64,000 nt of DNA from Strongyloides papillosus (GCA_005656395.1 SRSI01000007.1:496001-560000), one strand, 5' to 3'; positions 35,727 through 48,141 are shown, counted from the first letter of the stretch. Notes: generated by a model from the sequence alone, not told the origin. Numbers and translations are program-made.

Positions 35727-37236
35727 CTAGTAGATAGAATCTTCCCTCATTGGGCTTGATTGTTCCTCCAGTCTCACATTTAGTGTTCTACTTAACTCAA
35801 GTGAATTCCAGTATTTTGGTAAAAATTGAAATTCATTGTCAAAGTGTACATGATTGTTATCTTTATATACTTTCTGATTAACCTTATGAACACATGGCAA
35901 TCGAAGGATGAATCCTGTAAAATACCCAAGAATTATGGATGAAAACATAACTATAATAATTCCGAGACTTTGATAATAAGCTTGTGTATACTTATCCCGA
36001 TCCCCATTTCTTTTACCACCCTTCCAGTATGGGTAAATTTTTTCAATATCATTACCATAAATAGCAGGATCATAATACAAAACAAAAACAACGCTCATAA
36101 TACCTGATAATAAACCTGGTAGACCATGTAAATTATGAACACCACATGTATCATATATCTTAAGCTTTTTCTCTAAAATCCTTGGTGATATATAAGCATG
36201 CCCAACTACTGATAGGCAACCAGCCATCATTCCAACTAAAATAGCATCTCTAGGATAGACAATAACATTAGCCACAGTCCCGACAGCTATACCACCTGCC
36301 AATGTAGATGATTGTATATGAATCATATTAAATCTTCCATACTTATCCGTTAATGATGATAATAAAAATGTCATAACTGTACATGATGCCATTGAGAGAT
36401 ATGTATTTAGGATTGCTCTCATTCTAGCATTAGGTATATCCTGTTCAGCTGCATTAAATGATGGGAAGAAGATCCATAAAAATAAGGTACCTATCATAGA
36501 GAATAACTCTGAATGTGAAATAGATCCATCTGGTCCTGTATCCATGATGTGACTTGAGTATCCAGCTTTGGATACAGCTAACCCAAAGTAGGCTGCAAAT
36601 GTATGAATAACAAGAGCTCTCCCACCATCATTGATCTAAAAAAAACATTTTACGCAAAACAAATGTCTAAAAATAAAATTAAAACTTACATGAAGGTGTT
36701 CAAACAAATAAAACTCCACAAAAATTGAGAATGACGATTCGAGTATACTAAGAAGTAGAAATTGTGTAGGTGTCAACCTCCCTAACAGTACACCCATTGA
36801 AATTATCACCACAACACATGACAAGTCAGATATCATAAGATCCGCAATTGAAATTGAAAAATAACCTGTTTCCCTGAACTCTTTTGACATCACTCCACGT
36901 AAAAATAAAGCCCATTGGATGATGACTGCTGATAGGAGTAAGTTTACTGATACGGCGGAGAAGCCGTATCTTTTTAAGAATGCCATCAGGAAACCGAATC
37001 CTACGAATACCATTACGTGGATGTCTTGGAATACTGAAATAACATTAAAAAATCTTTTTATTCTTTATCTTTTATTGTGATAACATACATGGATAATCAG
37101 TATCATTAAATACCTTCTTGAGATCATAACTAGGCATAGCCTTCTCAGTATATTTAGCATATTTTGAAAACAAAATAAATATAAAAAATTGGAAAATACA
37201 TGCCAGTGAGGAGAATTGTCTCCTTTGAAGTGTCAT
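35727..37236 (-). CDS. Rh-type ammonium transporter
   Basis: Three exons: 37089-37236, 36690-37033 and 35727-36635, with introns of 55 and 54 bases; 466 aa. An N-terminal transmembrane helix opens exon 1. The Rh signature FQDIHVMVFVGFGFLMAFLK spans the first splice. Exon 3 begins INDGGRALVIHTFAAYFGLA, then SLTDKYGRFNMIHIQSSTLAG and the pore region VHNLHGLPGLLSG, which carries the conserved His of the channel. Multiple transmembrane helices cover the rest. Rh proteins conduct ammonia or CO2, and worm members are rhr-1 and rhr-2. I cannot choose between them. Confidence 0.93.
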
Positions 37237-37859
37237 TTTTAAAATCTTCCCTTAAAATCACACAAATATAGAAGAAAACAATATAACCGTTATATTTCCT
37301 ATAAATGGAATATAGACCTTTCTCAGTTTACTAATTAATACTCTAATAAGCATCTACAATCAACAAACAATAAGGCGTGTTTTTATATCTTGATATGATC
37401 GTAAAACCACTAGTATAATATTATATGAAATTTAAAGTGTTTGCGCATAGTTTTATATGTCTTGAAGTAGGAATTAACAATAATTTAATTTATATATTAC
37501 TTCTCAAATTTTTATCAACATACTATTTTTTTGTATTATGTATAATATTATTACTTTTAAAATATACTATATTTTTGTCTATATATTTGGTACGTGAATG
37601 TCAAGTAGCATTAGTAAATCAAAGGGTAAATTCAAAAAGATAGAAGTCATTTATAAAGATAAATTAGCTAGTCTCAATTAAAAAAATATATACAATGTTA
37701 TATTGAGATGCTCCTATGATGTTATAATGAGAGAAAGGTTACACTGTAATTTGACTAAATATAGACAAAATATTTAATTGCACTGGTACTTGTGTTTTAA
37801 TTATACTCCTTCCACAACTAATAAAACACATTTATTTTCATTTTTTTGTATACTTTATT
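37237..37859. other. intergenic region
   Basis: 5' flank of the Rh gene and 3' flank of the zinc-finger gene, both on the minus strand. A 72-codon frame at 37425-37643 (+) is noise-like. Nothing else was seen. Confidence 0.55.
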
Positions 37860-38291
37860 TTACATCTCTTCACAGGAACAGGTACCACCGCTACAGGAAC
37901 AGGAGCAATCCGATTCCTCTGCTTTCTGCCTCATGGCACGGATTTTTTCGGCTAGTGTCATTCCATCACCTCCACAGTCATCGAAATCGAGAGCGTATTT
38001 ATTAAGATCCTCTGGTTCTGAATTTTTATCCTCACCCTCCATGGTCTCTGGAGACTTTTCTTTCCTCAACTTATGACATCTTCCACAATCGTCATATTTC
38101 TCCTTATTTGATTTTCCACAGTGACGGCACTTCCAATATTTCACTTCATCCTTTGAACTACTTTTATTTTTTGCATCATCCTGCCTTCTGGCGTCGCAAT
38201 TGTCACAATATTTTGTACTAGATGAATTTTTATAACCACATTTAGGAACTTGACACAACCATCCGTTTTTGTTTTTGCCTTTTTCGCTCAT
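37860..38291 (-). CDS. small protein with two RanBP2-type zinc fingers
   Basis: Intronless, 143 aa. Finger 1 is WLCQVPKCGYKN...YCDNCDARR (C-x4-C-x10-C-x2-C). Finger 2 is YWKCRHCGKSN...DDCGRCHKLR (C-x2-C-x10-C-x2-C). Both fit the RanBP2 pattern, which binds RNA or ubiquitin. The C terminus is Cys-rich (SDCSCSCSGGTCSCEEM). A likely trans-splice acceptor TTTTTTCAG is at 38303-38304, 11 bases before the ATG. The specific function is not known. A nucleic-acid-binding role is inferred. Confidence 0.8.
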   Translation of the reverse strand: MSEKGKNKNGWLCQVPKCGYKNSSSTKYCDNCDARRQDDAKNKSSSKDEVKYWKCRHCGKSNKEKYDDCGRCHKLRKEKSPETMEGEDKNSEPEDLNKYALDFDDCGGDGMTLAEKIRAMRQKAEESDCSCSCSGGTCSCEEM

Positions 38292-38560
38292 AATTGATAA
38301 ATCTGAAAAAAAAGTTATCGTAAAAAAAGTGTGAATAACTTGAAAGAAAATCCTTGAGATTTATATCATCTCAAATATAATACGTGTAAATGTTATGTAT
38401 CACAAACGATATACGTTTAAAATATCCTTCAAAAAAAGGTAACGACAAATAAAATTTATACCATATAAAAAATAGAATGAAATAAAACACACCAAATATT
38501 AAAACTATACAAGTAAAAATAATATTTTTCACAATATAAGTTAGTTCAAGGGTAAAAAAA

Positions 38561-40337
38561 TCAAAACAATTTTTGGATAAGTTCCTGTTCATCGACACTA
38601 AAGTTTTCAATGAGATTCATGAATGGTGAGAGAATTTTGACAATGGCACGCTGAAGAGCAGATTGTAGGTTTCGGGTTATTTCATCGTCGTTTGTGTTGT
38701 ATTTGGATGGTAAGATGTACTTGTGGGTTGAGTATTTTTTGAGACTTTCGTAAAATTTCAATAATTCTCGGGTTATGTGAATGACATCGCTTTGAACGGA
38801 ACCGAATTCATCCTCCTCCACTGATTGGGAGACGATTAATGCAATTGATTCTATTGCATACATTGCCAGGACATAATCTGCCGGGTAGATGAATCTTTTT
38901 GGTGGGACTATGAAGTTTTTTATGTTTTCTGCTATCCCATTTAGTTTGTCTATTTTTCCCTCATGCATATTTCCGTACACTCTCCCAACACCAAAATCAC
39001 TTAATCTCTCTCCTCCTTTCATGGAATGACGTTGCCACAATCCACTGTCATTAATACCTTTAAAATCCCTCAATTCCATCGTCTGCCTAAACCTCGATGA
39101 TGGATCCCCATATAAATGTGCTGCATCACGCATCTTCGTCGTATGAATTATATCATTAGCATTACTAATTGCACCATTAACCAAATTAACAATCTCCAAA
39201 CAAATATTCTTTATAGAATTCCAATTCCTTGGATAATTTCCAGGAATACTCAACTGAAATATCTCACACCTCCTCTTATAATCCTTCTCCGCAATATACC
39301 TAATATCATAAAGAGCAAAAAACTTCATCATCAAATCGGAACAATTAAAGACATTCACAATATGACGAGATTGTTTCTCACTCGGTTCCGTTATATTATA
39401 AATAGTTGGCATCTCAAACTTATAAGGTTGCATGACGATTAAATTCAAAATCTCAACAGCAAAATTGTAAACCAAATGTATTCTGTATATTATCATGACT
39501 ATGTAAAGTAAAAGTCCTGTCGTGAAGAGGTATTTTATGCTCCAAAAGTCAACTATTACATGATAAAACAACCATAATAGTGTGGCTCTTTTAAAAGATT
39601 TAATTGCATCTTGGTACTTGTATGTGTATATTGATCTTGACGATGGTGTTAGAACTGATAAAATAACGTTCTGGAATGGTAATTCATCATCAGCAAAGCA
39701 GTACCGGAAGTTGGTTGAGAAGACAAAGTTTGTACAGACGAAGACGAGAGCAAAAACGTGGTACGTAAATCTGGCAGAAGCCAAATCATCTCCGTCATCC
39801 TGTGTTGAGGTTGGGTCATGTGCATTTAGGAAGGTGAAAAAAACATTCAGGCATTCACCAACGATGAGAGAGCAACAGAATATTAAACTTATCCCATCGT
39901 CAAATCGTAGGGTATCCGAGGCACTAACAGACATCACCAGATGTGACATCGAGAAGACCAGTCCAAATATAATTAAAGCTTGAATGAACAAGATAAACCA
40001 AAATGAAAAAGTGAAAAAGTTAGAAAAAATCTGTTCTAACGATGAAAAAGGTTTCGTGATATTAAATTCCGTAATGACTGTTTGGATGAATAACGTTACT
40101 GATGCTAAGATTGCAACTCCGATACTGGAAACAAGTTTTCTTTTGAGTAACTAAAAAAGTATAATCAAATTAGGGGATAACAGGTAAACTTACCAGTGAA
40201 TGGAACCACACTTCAATTTTAGCGCGAACATCATCAGGGGTTGGGTTGATTCTTTTGAAATTTAAAGTGCTCTTTTTTGGTGATTCCTCACGGAGGCCGT
40301 TAAAGGAGTCACGGAATTGCCGTTCATGAGGAAACAT
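38561..40337 (-). CDS. npp-22: NDC1 pore-membrane nucleoporin
   Basis: Exons 40194-40337 and 38561-40150, with a 43-base intron; 577 aa. The N-terminal half has about six transmembrane helices (SSIGVAILASVTLFIQTVI, FFTFSFWFILFIQALIIFGL, FALVFVCTNFVFS, YLFTTGLLLYIVMIIYRI). A soluble C-terminal domain follows with DLMMKFFALYDIRYIAEKD, PRNWNSIKNICLEIVN, and a final helical block ending MNLIENFSVDEQEL. This matches NDC1, which anchors the nuclear pore complex in the membrane. The pairing of DLM(M)KFFALYD with a six-TM head makes me fairly confident. The open frame begins with a TTG-coded residue inside, so the true ATG is in exon 1. Confidence 0.87.
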
Positions 40338-41219
40338 TATGTTAGTTTGGTAGGAAAATCACCCTCAAGAATAGGAAATAAGAATATAATGGATGGTAAT
40401 GTAATTCTTAATTTATGTGGAGAAATGTTTTTTTACGCTGTTTCCTATAGCGATTTACACATATTTGTGGGATTTTTTATGTTTGACTGTCAGGAGAGGA
40501 GAGCAGTGAAATTATGGTTCCTTGTTTGTAAGAGATATCTTTCTGGTTGTTATTGTTGACATCATTGAAATGTAAATACATGCTTTCTTTTTTAGCGAAC
40601 TTTTTATGCCTTCGAATACCATGGATAATGTAAATATTTCCACATAAAACTTCTTTAATTTGTACTTGTTCATAGAAAAAAATGAATTAGAAAAATTTAT
40701 CAAAATTACATCCCATTAAAATGAAATTATGAATTAAAAAGTTTTTGATTATAAAACATTTTACATCACGTGAAAACTATTACTTACACGTATTAAGTAT
40801 CCATAAACGCTTTTGGATGACCTTTTTTGTGGATAACAAGATAATGACTATTTTGTTTAAAAAAATATACTATAAATTATGTTAGATATCTAAGATAATC
40901 AAGTTTGGTAATTCGAAGTATTTTTTATGTCTAATTCCATTATGTAGTTTAATTAGAAAATATACACCTTGCTAACGGCAAATTTTTTTAAAAACTTTTT
41001 TTGGTGGGTTAAAAAATTTATTTTTTTAAGAATTCCTCTATAACTAGATATGTAGGTTTGGTCAGCTATTAGTTAAATTATGAAAAAAACTGATGTTTTT
41101 CAATACTACATCCTGTTTAGATAATTTTTCTCATTTGAATTATTTTCTATGGGTACCTTATAAAGTCAGAAATCTCTTGTCAATTTCACATTTTCACTTT
41201 TCGAGTACGCAGTAGTGAA
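40338..41219. other. divergent intergenic region
   Basis: Between NDC1 (-) and a secreted Pro/Gly-rich gene (+). An 80-codon plus-strand frame at 40317-40559 overlaps the NDC1 start and is not called. Contains TCACGTGA at 40766-40773, a perfect E-box/TFEB-type site, and a TATA-like TTATAAAG near 41158, about 60 bases before the secreted-protein ATG. Confidence 0.55.
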
Positions 41220-41873
41220 ATGAAAATAATTACTACTTCTATCTTTATTTTGGCAGCCCTTGGAATGTCAAGTGCATTTCTCTTTAATCTTTTTGGTGGT
41301 GGTGCTTGTTGTTGTTGTTGTTGTCCAACAACAACTCATAAACCAGCTTGTCCACCTGGATGTGTCCCTGAAGCAGGAGCAGGACCTGGTTATGCTACTC
41401 CTCCACCATCTGGACCTAGTTATGCAGTACCACCACCACCTGGACCAAGTTATGCAGCGCCTCCTCCACCAGGAGGACCCAGCTATGCAGCACCACCCAG
41501 TTATGCAGCACCTCCTCCATCAGGAGGACCTAGTTATGCTGTAGGTCCGGCTGGTCCTACTTATGCTGTTGGTCCGGCAGGTCCTACTTATGCTGCTGGT
41601 CCATCAGGTCCTACTTATGGTATATCTCCACCAGCTGCTGGTTATGTAGCTCCAGGTGGAAAAGGAGGTTATATTGCACCAGGAGGTATTGGTGGCGGTG
41701 GTGTATATCCTGTTGGTGGTGGGCCAACTGGTGGTGGTCCATACGTTCAACCAGGTCCAGTAGCAGGACCAGCTCCAAGTGGCGGATATACCGAGACATT
41801 ATCTGTACAAGCCCCAAGTGAAGGAAGCAGTGTGCAAACAGGAGGAGGCAGCAAAGGTTCCTACAGTGACTAA
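41220..41873 (+). CDS. secreted Pro/Gly/Tyr-rich repeat protein (grl-like head region)
   Basis: Intronless, 217 aa. The signal peptide (IITTSIFILAALGMSSA) is followed by GGGACCCCCC, a run of six Cys, and CPPGCVPEAG. About 20 repeats of the types GPSYAAPPPP, GPTYAVGPA and YVAPGG follow. This resembles the N-terminal head of nematode ground-like (grl) proteins, but no ground-like domain is present. It could be a cuticle or extracellular matrix component. Repeated Tyr may form crosslinks. Located 1.4 kb from the next secreted ground-like gene on the same strand. Confidence 0.8.
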   Translation: MKIITTSIFILAALGMSSAFLFNLFGGGACCCCCCPTTTHKPACPPGCVPEAGAGPGYATPPPSGPSYAVPPPPGPSYAAPPPPGGPSYAAPPSYAAPPPSGGPSYAVGPAGPTYAVGPAGPTYAAGPSGPTYGISPPAAGYVAPGGKGGYIAPGGIGGGGVYPVGGGPTGGGPYVQPGPVAGPAPSGGYTETLSVQAPSEGSSVQTGGGSKGSYSD

Positions 41874-43232
41874 TGGATGAAAGAAAAAACTAATTTATTT
41901 TCTTCTAAATTATTTATTTGTGACAATTTATCTTTTAACCTTGTAGATTTCGCTTACAATAAGATAAATTTCAATAATATTAGCACATTTTGTTTTTGTG
42001 TATCTTTAAAATAACAATACATATTTGTTTAGAACTTAAGAAGCTTTTTTAAATATTACATAATAAACAAGTTACATTAAATATTTAACTAGTGTTTGTG
42101 TTGAAAAAATTTATTTAATACCTTGAATATTTAAAAAAAATCATCCTTGAAATAAAGATATTTAAGATGATTACAATACAAATAAAGATAAATACTTTCT
42201 TTATAATTTGGGAGAAACATTTTATAAAATAAGGAATAGATTTTATTAAATTATAATAAGAAACAGGTAAGAATGCATAGAATATCAATGTATATTGGAT
42301 GGTATCAAAGAGTTGTATCCGAAAATGAAATATTAATATACCATGATTTAATTATGTTATATAATAATTTTGATTGAGATTTAAAATAACTAATTAAATC
42401 TTTTTCTGATCATTATACATATATGAGAACTTTCTTTATTACATATTTAAAGTATAATTTAGTATAAATTTATTTAAAGAAATTTTTATTAATTAAAAAC
42501 ACACACATATATCTTTAGATTAATAGTATCTTTTAATCACCTTTTGGTCGGATGAAGTTAGGTATTTGTAATTGTTCTATATCCAAACTAGTTTCTCCTT
42601 ATAATTTTTATCTTAAATAATACCAAATTTGCTTTTTATTTGGTATAGTGCAGGTAAATGATAGTATGAATTTTTATCCACCCATAAGTAAAAATGGTGT
42701 TGTAGTGAGTGGAATTTATAGTGATTCTCCTTCATGGCTGTTTCTATTAGTTTCCTATCAAATAAATATTCTCTCTCCATTTCTATTTATATAAATCTTT
42801 TATAATAATTTTAAACGATTTTTTGTAATAAAAAAAAGAATAATATTTTGATTGTATATTATTATTATACCATATTATACCATTTATTCCACAGATATGG
42901 TTATAAAAATAAAGTTTTCGTAACTATATTTCAACCTCCATATTACTATTTTTAAAGACAATCGGTCTCAGTTTAAAAAATATTTCTACTAAAAGGTGGA
43001 TAACACATTATTAAATTAAGTTATTACAGTTAAATTTCCTTCAACGTAAATAAAGCCAGTTTCAAGTGAGCGTTTCCCTTCATTGTAACAAATTTCTATT
43101 CGAACAAGATATTATCACCATATCTTTGATTTTAATCTTTTTACTGTCGACATTTGATCTATCCTCTATTTAATAAAAGCCAACTTTCTTTGATATTTTT
43201 AACAGTTTTACGGTGAATTTTTTAGTTTGGTA
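41874..43232. other. AT-rich intergenic region with a hairpin
   Basis: No gene was found. A perfect inverted repeat, ATACCAAAT/ATTTGGTAT, is at 42620-42646. The region separates two secreted-protein genes on the plus strand. Confidence 0.6.
42620..42646. repeat. perfect 9-bp inverted repeat
   Basis: ATACCAAAT (42620-42628) and ATTTGGTAT (42638-42646) flank a 9-base spacer. It could be a binding-site dimer or hairpin. No coding context. Confidence 0.4.
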
Positions 43233-43615
43233 ATGCTAATTACGTCTAAGTATTTGGCTTTTGTTGTTGCTGTTATTGGTACTGTTGTAGCTGTTGCCAG
43301 TGGGGCTGCTGATAATTGTTATATTAATGATTCAGGTATTTTTGATATAGGAAAGTTTGTATTTAATGATTAAATACATTTACAGGATTTACATGCTGTA
43401 ATAAAGAACTCGAATCATCAATGTTAAATTCTATGAGTGGTGATGATCTTCTAGGAAACGCAGACAAAATACAAAAATCCTCAGAATCATCATTAGGAGG
43501 GAGATTTGAAAGTGTTGTAGCATTAGATGACTTTGCCTATAAATCCCATTACAAAGAAGGTAAAACTTGCAAAGTTGAAAAAGGTGGTAAATATGCTATG
43601 GCATGGCAACCATAA
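43233..43615 (+). CDS. small secreted ground-like domain protein
   Basis: Exons 43233-43335 and 43386-43615, with a 50-base intron; 110 aa. The signal peptide (LAFVVAVIGTVVAVASG) is followed by a compact ground-like domain: FTCCNKELES (CC start), GGRFESVVALDDFAYKSHYK and TCKVEKGGKYAMAW. The usual Cys in the middle of the domain is absent here, replaced by GDDLLGNADKIQ. Ground-like proteins are nematode-specific secreted relatives of hedgehog-family signals, of unknown mechanism. This one lacks the long Pro/Gly/Thr head found on other family members, including the gene at 56.3 kb. Confidence 0.85.
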
Positions 43616-43853
43616 ACAACCAATCATAAAATCAAAACATCTTCTATTTAGCTTTTTTTCTAAAGTGCTTAAGTCTTTATAATAACACATTAACTGTATT
43701 TGTAGCGGTAGGAAAAAAAGCCTAACTGAATACACAATAGAATCTTTCTGATTTCATTAATTTATATAAAGGTTTTATAAAAATTTATTTGTAAAAAAAT
43801 ATGTTTATTAAAATAAAAAAACAACTATCTATATATGATCACAAGCGTTCCTG

Positions 43854-45262
43854 TTAAACATTCCATTCCGAACATGGAACAGCTGCATGAAAGAGGTTAA
43901 AAATATTAACTAAAGGAAATATAATAATCGCAGCCACAAAGGAACCCATCTGCATTACACAACCAGACCAAAAGAGGCGATTATGAATGTTAGTGGGAGA
44001 GACACTATTCCTGATGGAGGAGGTTATCACACTACGAAGGTAGGATAACAATCCAAATGTTATGGTTGATGTTAATATCACTACTCCCGATCCCGTGAAT
44101 ACTGATATCAAGATTTTGGGGGAATTTGCTGCAAAAAATATTAAAACACTAGTGGTGATTAATGATAGGATGGTAAGAAAAATATGTATCGATAGAGAGG
44201 TGGTGTTTAGAAAAAATGGTAATATACATGCTATTGGTGCTGCGATATTTGAGAGTGTTAATGTTAAGTGATATGTTGTCTGAAAAAGGTAGAAAAAATT
44301 TTTTACGATTAGTTTAATTAGAAAGAATTTTTAAAAAATACCTGTGAATAGGGGAGAGCAACAAAACTTGAGAGACTCGGTATGATAGCATTATTTTGTG
44401 CAGAAGTAATTGCTAGTAAAAAAAGTTGAATGATAAAAGTTCTTGTATCACTTTTTTTGGTTTCTGGTTCCTCTGTCTCTACATCACTGTTTAGTTTACT
44501 CATCTCATTCATCTCATTACCATCTTCTTCATCTTCACTTTCTATTGGTAAACTTCGTTTCTCTTTATATTTCTTTTCCAAATACAGGAAAGCAATAATG
44601 GTAATCACTAACCATCCTGTAGAGAGTTGAAAAAAAGTTGCTGCTGAAAAGGAAGGATCATAATATTCCGGTCCGTATACGGTGGAATTTCCACTTTTAA
44701 CACATTCATATCTTCCAGTTCCTTAAATTAATAAAAAAAAAGTAAAGTAATTACTTAATTAACCATCATTTAACAACATACCTTGTGATAATGATATCAA
44801 GGATGGGATTAATGATGAAAAACTCATACCAAGGAAAAAAGCATTAAGAAGGGATGTATCAAAAGCTGCCATGTATGGCATAAACAAAACATTTGATGTG
44901 GCATTCACTAATGCCATACCAAATACCAATATCATTAATGGAAAGGAAACATTTTTATCAAATATCGTTACAATACTACTCCAATATATTGATGTTAAAA
45001 ATGTACATAGAGTACAAAATAATAATAAAAAAGTAATTAAGATACCTGATGAGAAACGTATCTTTATGCACTTAAAACATATTGAATAAATAAGAGGACC
45101 AATACAAGCTATTTGGATGATAGCTGAAAGATATGATGGTAAAGACCATCCTTCTGGGAGGCGTTGTGTTAATATAGGTAATTCAAGCCAGACAGCATTT
45201 GTTGAAAACCATGTACTAGAACCGAATATTACCGAGGCAACAAATAAACATCCAGAATTCAT
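43854..45262 (-). CDS. rft-1: riboflavin transporter, SLC52/RFVT-type
   Basis: Three exons: 44782-45262, 44342-44721 and 43854-44279, with introns of 60 and 62 bases; 428 aa. It starts MNSGCLFVASVIFGSSTWF and continues NAVWLELPILTQRLPEGW, the signature of vertebrate and worm riboflavin transporters. About 11 transmembrane helices are predicted. A large acidic cytosolic loop (SEDEEDGNEMNE) sits mid-protein, as in family members. Exon 3 ends FHAAVPCSEWNV. It is a plasma-membrane vitamin B2 importer, and worm orthologues are rft-1 and rft-2. The choice between them is not certain. Confidence 0.9.
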
Positions 45263-45710
45263 GATTTTTTTCAAAATGATTAATTAATTGATTAAAAGTT
45301 AAAATATATAAGTATACAATGATGTTAATATTTAAAGAAGGACTAACCTTGATAAGATAGTTATCGTCTTAACTGAACTATTCTTGAACTAACTCTATTA
45401 TTTTCCTTTCTCGCAACGAGAAAAATTTCAATGCCGGTTGGAGTAATGATAATGTACATCTTTTGCTGATATAAATTTTTTCTCTTTCCCATATTATTTG
45501 CTTAAATTTTTATCTCTTTATCATTTGTATAAATTTAAAAGTATTTTTTTATTTGCCAGTATGTGTAATGTTGTTGATGGAATTTATTTAGTCTATATAG
45601 ATGTTCGATTTTTATATTTTAAAATTATCACTCTCTCAGCATAGTTATTTTAAATTTTTAGTTTCTAAACATTACTACTATTTCATGATAATAATATTTT
45701 ATTATTTGAG
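45263..45710. other. divergent intergenic region
   Basis: Between the riboflavin transporter (-) and the PDZ protein (+). Only AT-rich sequence is seen. Confidence 0.55.
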
Positions 45711-47805
45711 ATGGTTTTAATGGAGCCAGATATATTTCGGTTTCCTGAATATAACTTTACCTTGAAAAAAGAAACAATTCTTATCAACAGAGATAATAAC
45801 GATGGTATGTCACTTTTGTGATGATGTGAATATTTTTTTCGTAAAACCATTTTTAATATCTTTTTGTTTGTACTTTGTACACTTTTTATCTTATCTTTTA
45901 TAACTTTCTAAAGTTGCTCAAATCAATTTTATTTTCATTAGGTCTTGGTTTCACGATAATTGGTGGAATCGATTATCCATATCTTCCTGGTCATAATGGA
46001 ATATTTGTCGTTTCCGTCCGTCCAAATACAGTTGTTGGGAGGGATGGTAGACTAAAAGCTGGTGATTTAATACACAAAGTTAATGGAAAATCTTTACACA
46101 ACCTCAAACATTCCAATGCTGTTAAGATACTAAAAAACCTTAAGCCCGGACCGGTTGTATTTGAAGTAACATTTAACGCCGAGAAATGTATTCTTTTGGT
46201 TAGTTTATCTAAATTTTTACTTTTACTTATTTGATGTTTGATTTACATTTTTTTACTCTCTTTTCCGAGAATTATATATTAATAATTTCATAAGAGTACT
46301 ATTGGTTCATATACATACGCGAGTATTATATATATTATTATTATTTATTATAAAGTATATATGATATATGTGCCGTTGATACAGCATATTTAGATGTATA
46401 TGACAGCTGCTATTTTCAACAATACACCCATTCATCCTTCGCATTACTCAAATTTCATTGTTTGTTTACCCATTCATACATGTGGTTTGTTGTTTGGCGC
46501 GATAATGAAAAAGTTAGAAAAGACATTGAATTATAATTTCTAGATTCCTTTTTATTTTGTTAAATTGATGTGTGAGATATTATTGAAAAAATAATTTATC
46601 ATTGATAAATTAAGTTTTTCCCCCAGTAAATACCTCTTAATTTTCTATTTTGGTGCTTTTCACGTGGACAACACATAACTCGCTAGCACAAAACCTACAC
46701 TTTTTATGTATATATTATTATTTCGTTTTTACATGTAATAGCGATAAGTATAAACTTCCTCCAAAACGATCTTCAATTTTTAGATAACAAAAAATGGTGA
46801 TCTTTGGAAAATTTTACAGATGACGTTAACAGCCTTCAACCATTATTTTAATTGTATATATGTGTATATGTAACCTTCCAGTATATTTAATGTATAGGTA
46901 GGAAAATGCATAACTATTTCTTAATATTTCTAATGACACAAAATACATACATTTTTTTACTTTTTATCACTTTTTTCAAATGTTTATCAATTAATTTTAT
47001 TCGATAATTTTGTAATCATTTAAAATGTAAACACAATTAAAGTATATATTTCAACCGTTCTCAATAAAATGTGACATTTAAGAGGTGAAAAATTTATTTA
47101 CTCTCTGCAAAAATTTATTTATATTTGTATTAATCAAATTTTTTCCCTATATTTTTAGCAACTCAAACAAACAAGTGTTCCTGGGAAGGGAGTCTTAAGG
47201 AATAGGACCTCTATTTGTTCGGAGATACTTAGGAGAGATACACTAATATCAAATACTAACAAAATGGCTGCTGTTGTTGGTAGCAAAAATACAGGTATGT
47301 GGTGATATTTAAAAAATATATATATATTTATTGTTATTTAGAAAATTTGTTTTATTACACTCCAAAATACAAAGAGGAGATTGAGAATTATGAGGATGAT
47401 ACAGGTATTTCGGACTCGGAGACGGATAAGTCATCAGCAAAAAATAACTACACTCCATATTCGAGACATCGTTTTATTAGTTCTTCGAGTAGTATTTATG
47501 GGAAGAATAATTATAATAGGGCATCAGCATATTATGAGTATATGAATTTTGATGATGATGATATGTTGGAGAGAGCCTCAACTGTTTCATACACACCAAG
47601 TGTAGTTGGAAATTTTCAGGAGGATGACTGTATTATTACCTCAACAGAAACACCTAGAAGGAGAAGGACTTGTAGTTTGAATGATATAGAGAATGTAATT
47701 GATGATGATATTATTCCATACTCCGAGTATGTAGCTGCTATTGTAGGAGTTGGAGTTGTTGTAACATGTGGTGTTCTAGCATACAGATATTTTGTCAAGA
47801 AATAA
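45711..47805 (+). CDS. tail-anchored PDZ-domain protein, SYNJ2BP/OMP25-like
   Basis: Four exons: 45711-45804, 45942-46198, 47159-47294 and 47342-47805; 316 aa. Exon 2 holds a PDZ domain: GLGFTIIGGIDYPYLPGHNG, then FVVSVRPNTVVGRDGRLKAG and DLIHKVNGKSLHNLKHS. A Ser/Asp-rich middle follows. The C-terminal hydrophobic segment YVAAIVGVGVVVTCGVLAYR plus a basic YFVKK end is a classic mitochondrial outer-membrane tail anchor. SYNJ2BP-type proteins recruit partners to mitochondria. Intron 2 is 960 bases, against 37-137 for the other introns. It holds a TTTGGCGCG E2F-like site at 46493-46501. Confidence 0.8.
46199..47158. promoter_or_regulatory. unusually long intron with an E2F-like site
   Basis: A 960-base intron of the PDZ gene. 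GTTAG donor and TTTTTAG acceptor. Contains TTTGGCGCG (46493-46501), fitting E2F consensus TTTSGCGC, and a CAGCTG E-box near 46405. No nested gene was seen on either strand. Its size suggests an internal regulatory region, or an alternative promoter. Confidence 0.35.
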
Positions 47806-48141
47806 TTAGAAATAGAAAGTATTTATCAACATTTTATGGTTTAGTGAATTAACAGATCTCTTCCCTTGAAATTTTGCACGTCCTGATGTGCAAAAAATAA
47901 CCAAATTCCTCTCTAGTTCAATTTAAATAAATTTTAAATTTTATTTTTGTAGTGATATTTTGTAAATACATTTTTACAGAGATAATCTTCATATTTATTT
48001 TGTATTTACAAGGTTTTTTTTTTTGTTATCTTTTTAAAGCTTTTAATTATATGTTTCGGTGTTTAAAGTAGTTTTATTATATATTAGAATACTAGAAATT
48101 TGTCAATAATAAATATGAAAACATTGATATGTAATCTTATT
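47806..48141. other. convergent 3' intergenic region
   Basis: 3' flanks of the PDZ gene and the sugar transporter. AT-rich, no feature found. Confidence 0.6.

Noticed and set aside
41611..41817. Minus-strand frame opposite the Pro/Gly-rich protein
   Set aside because: His/Gln/Leu-rich by-product of the repeat DNA on the other strand.
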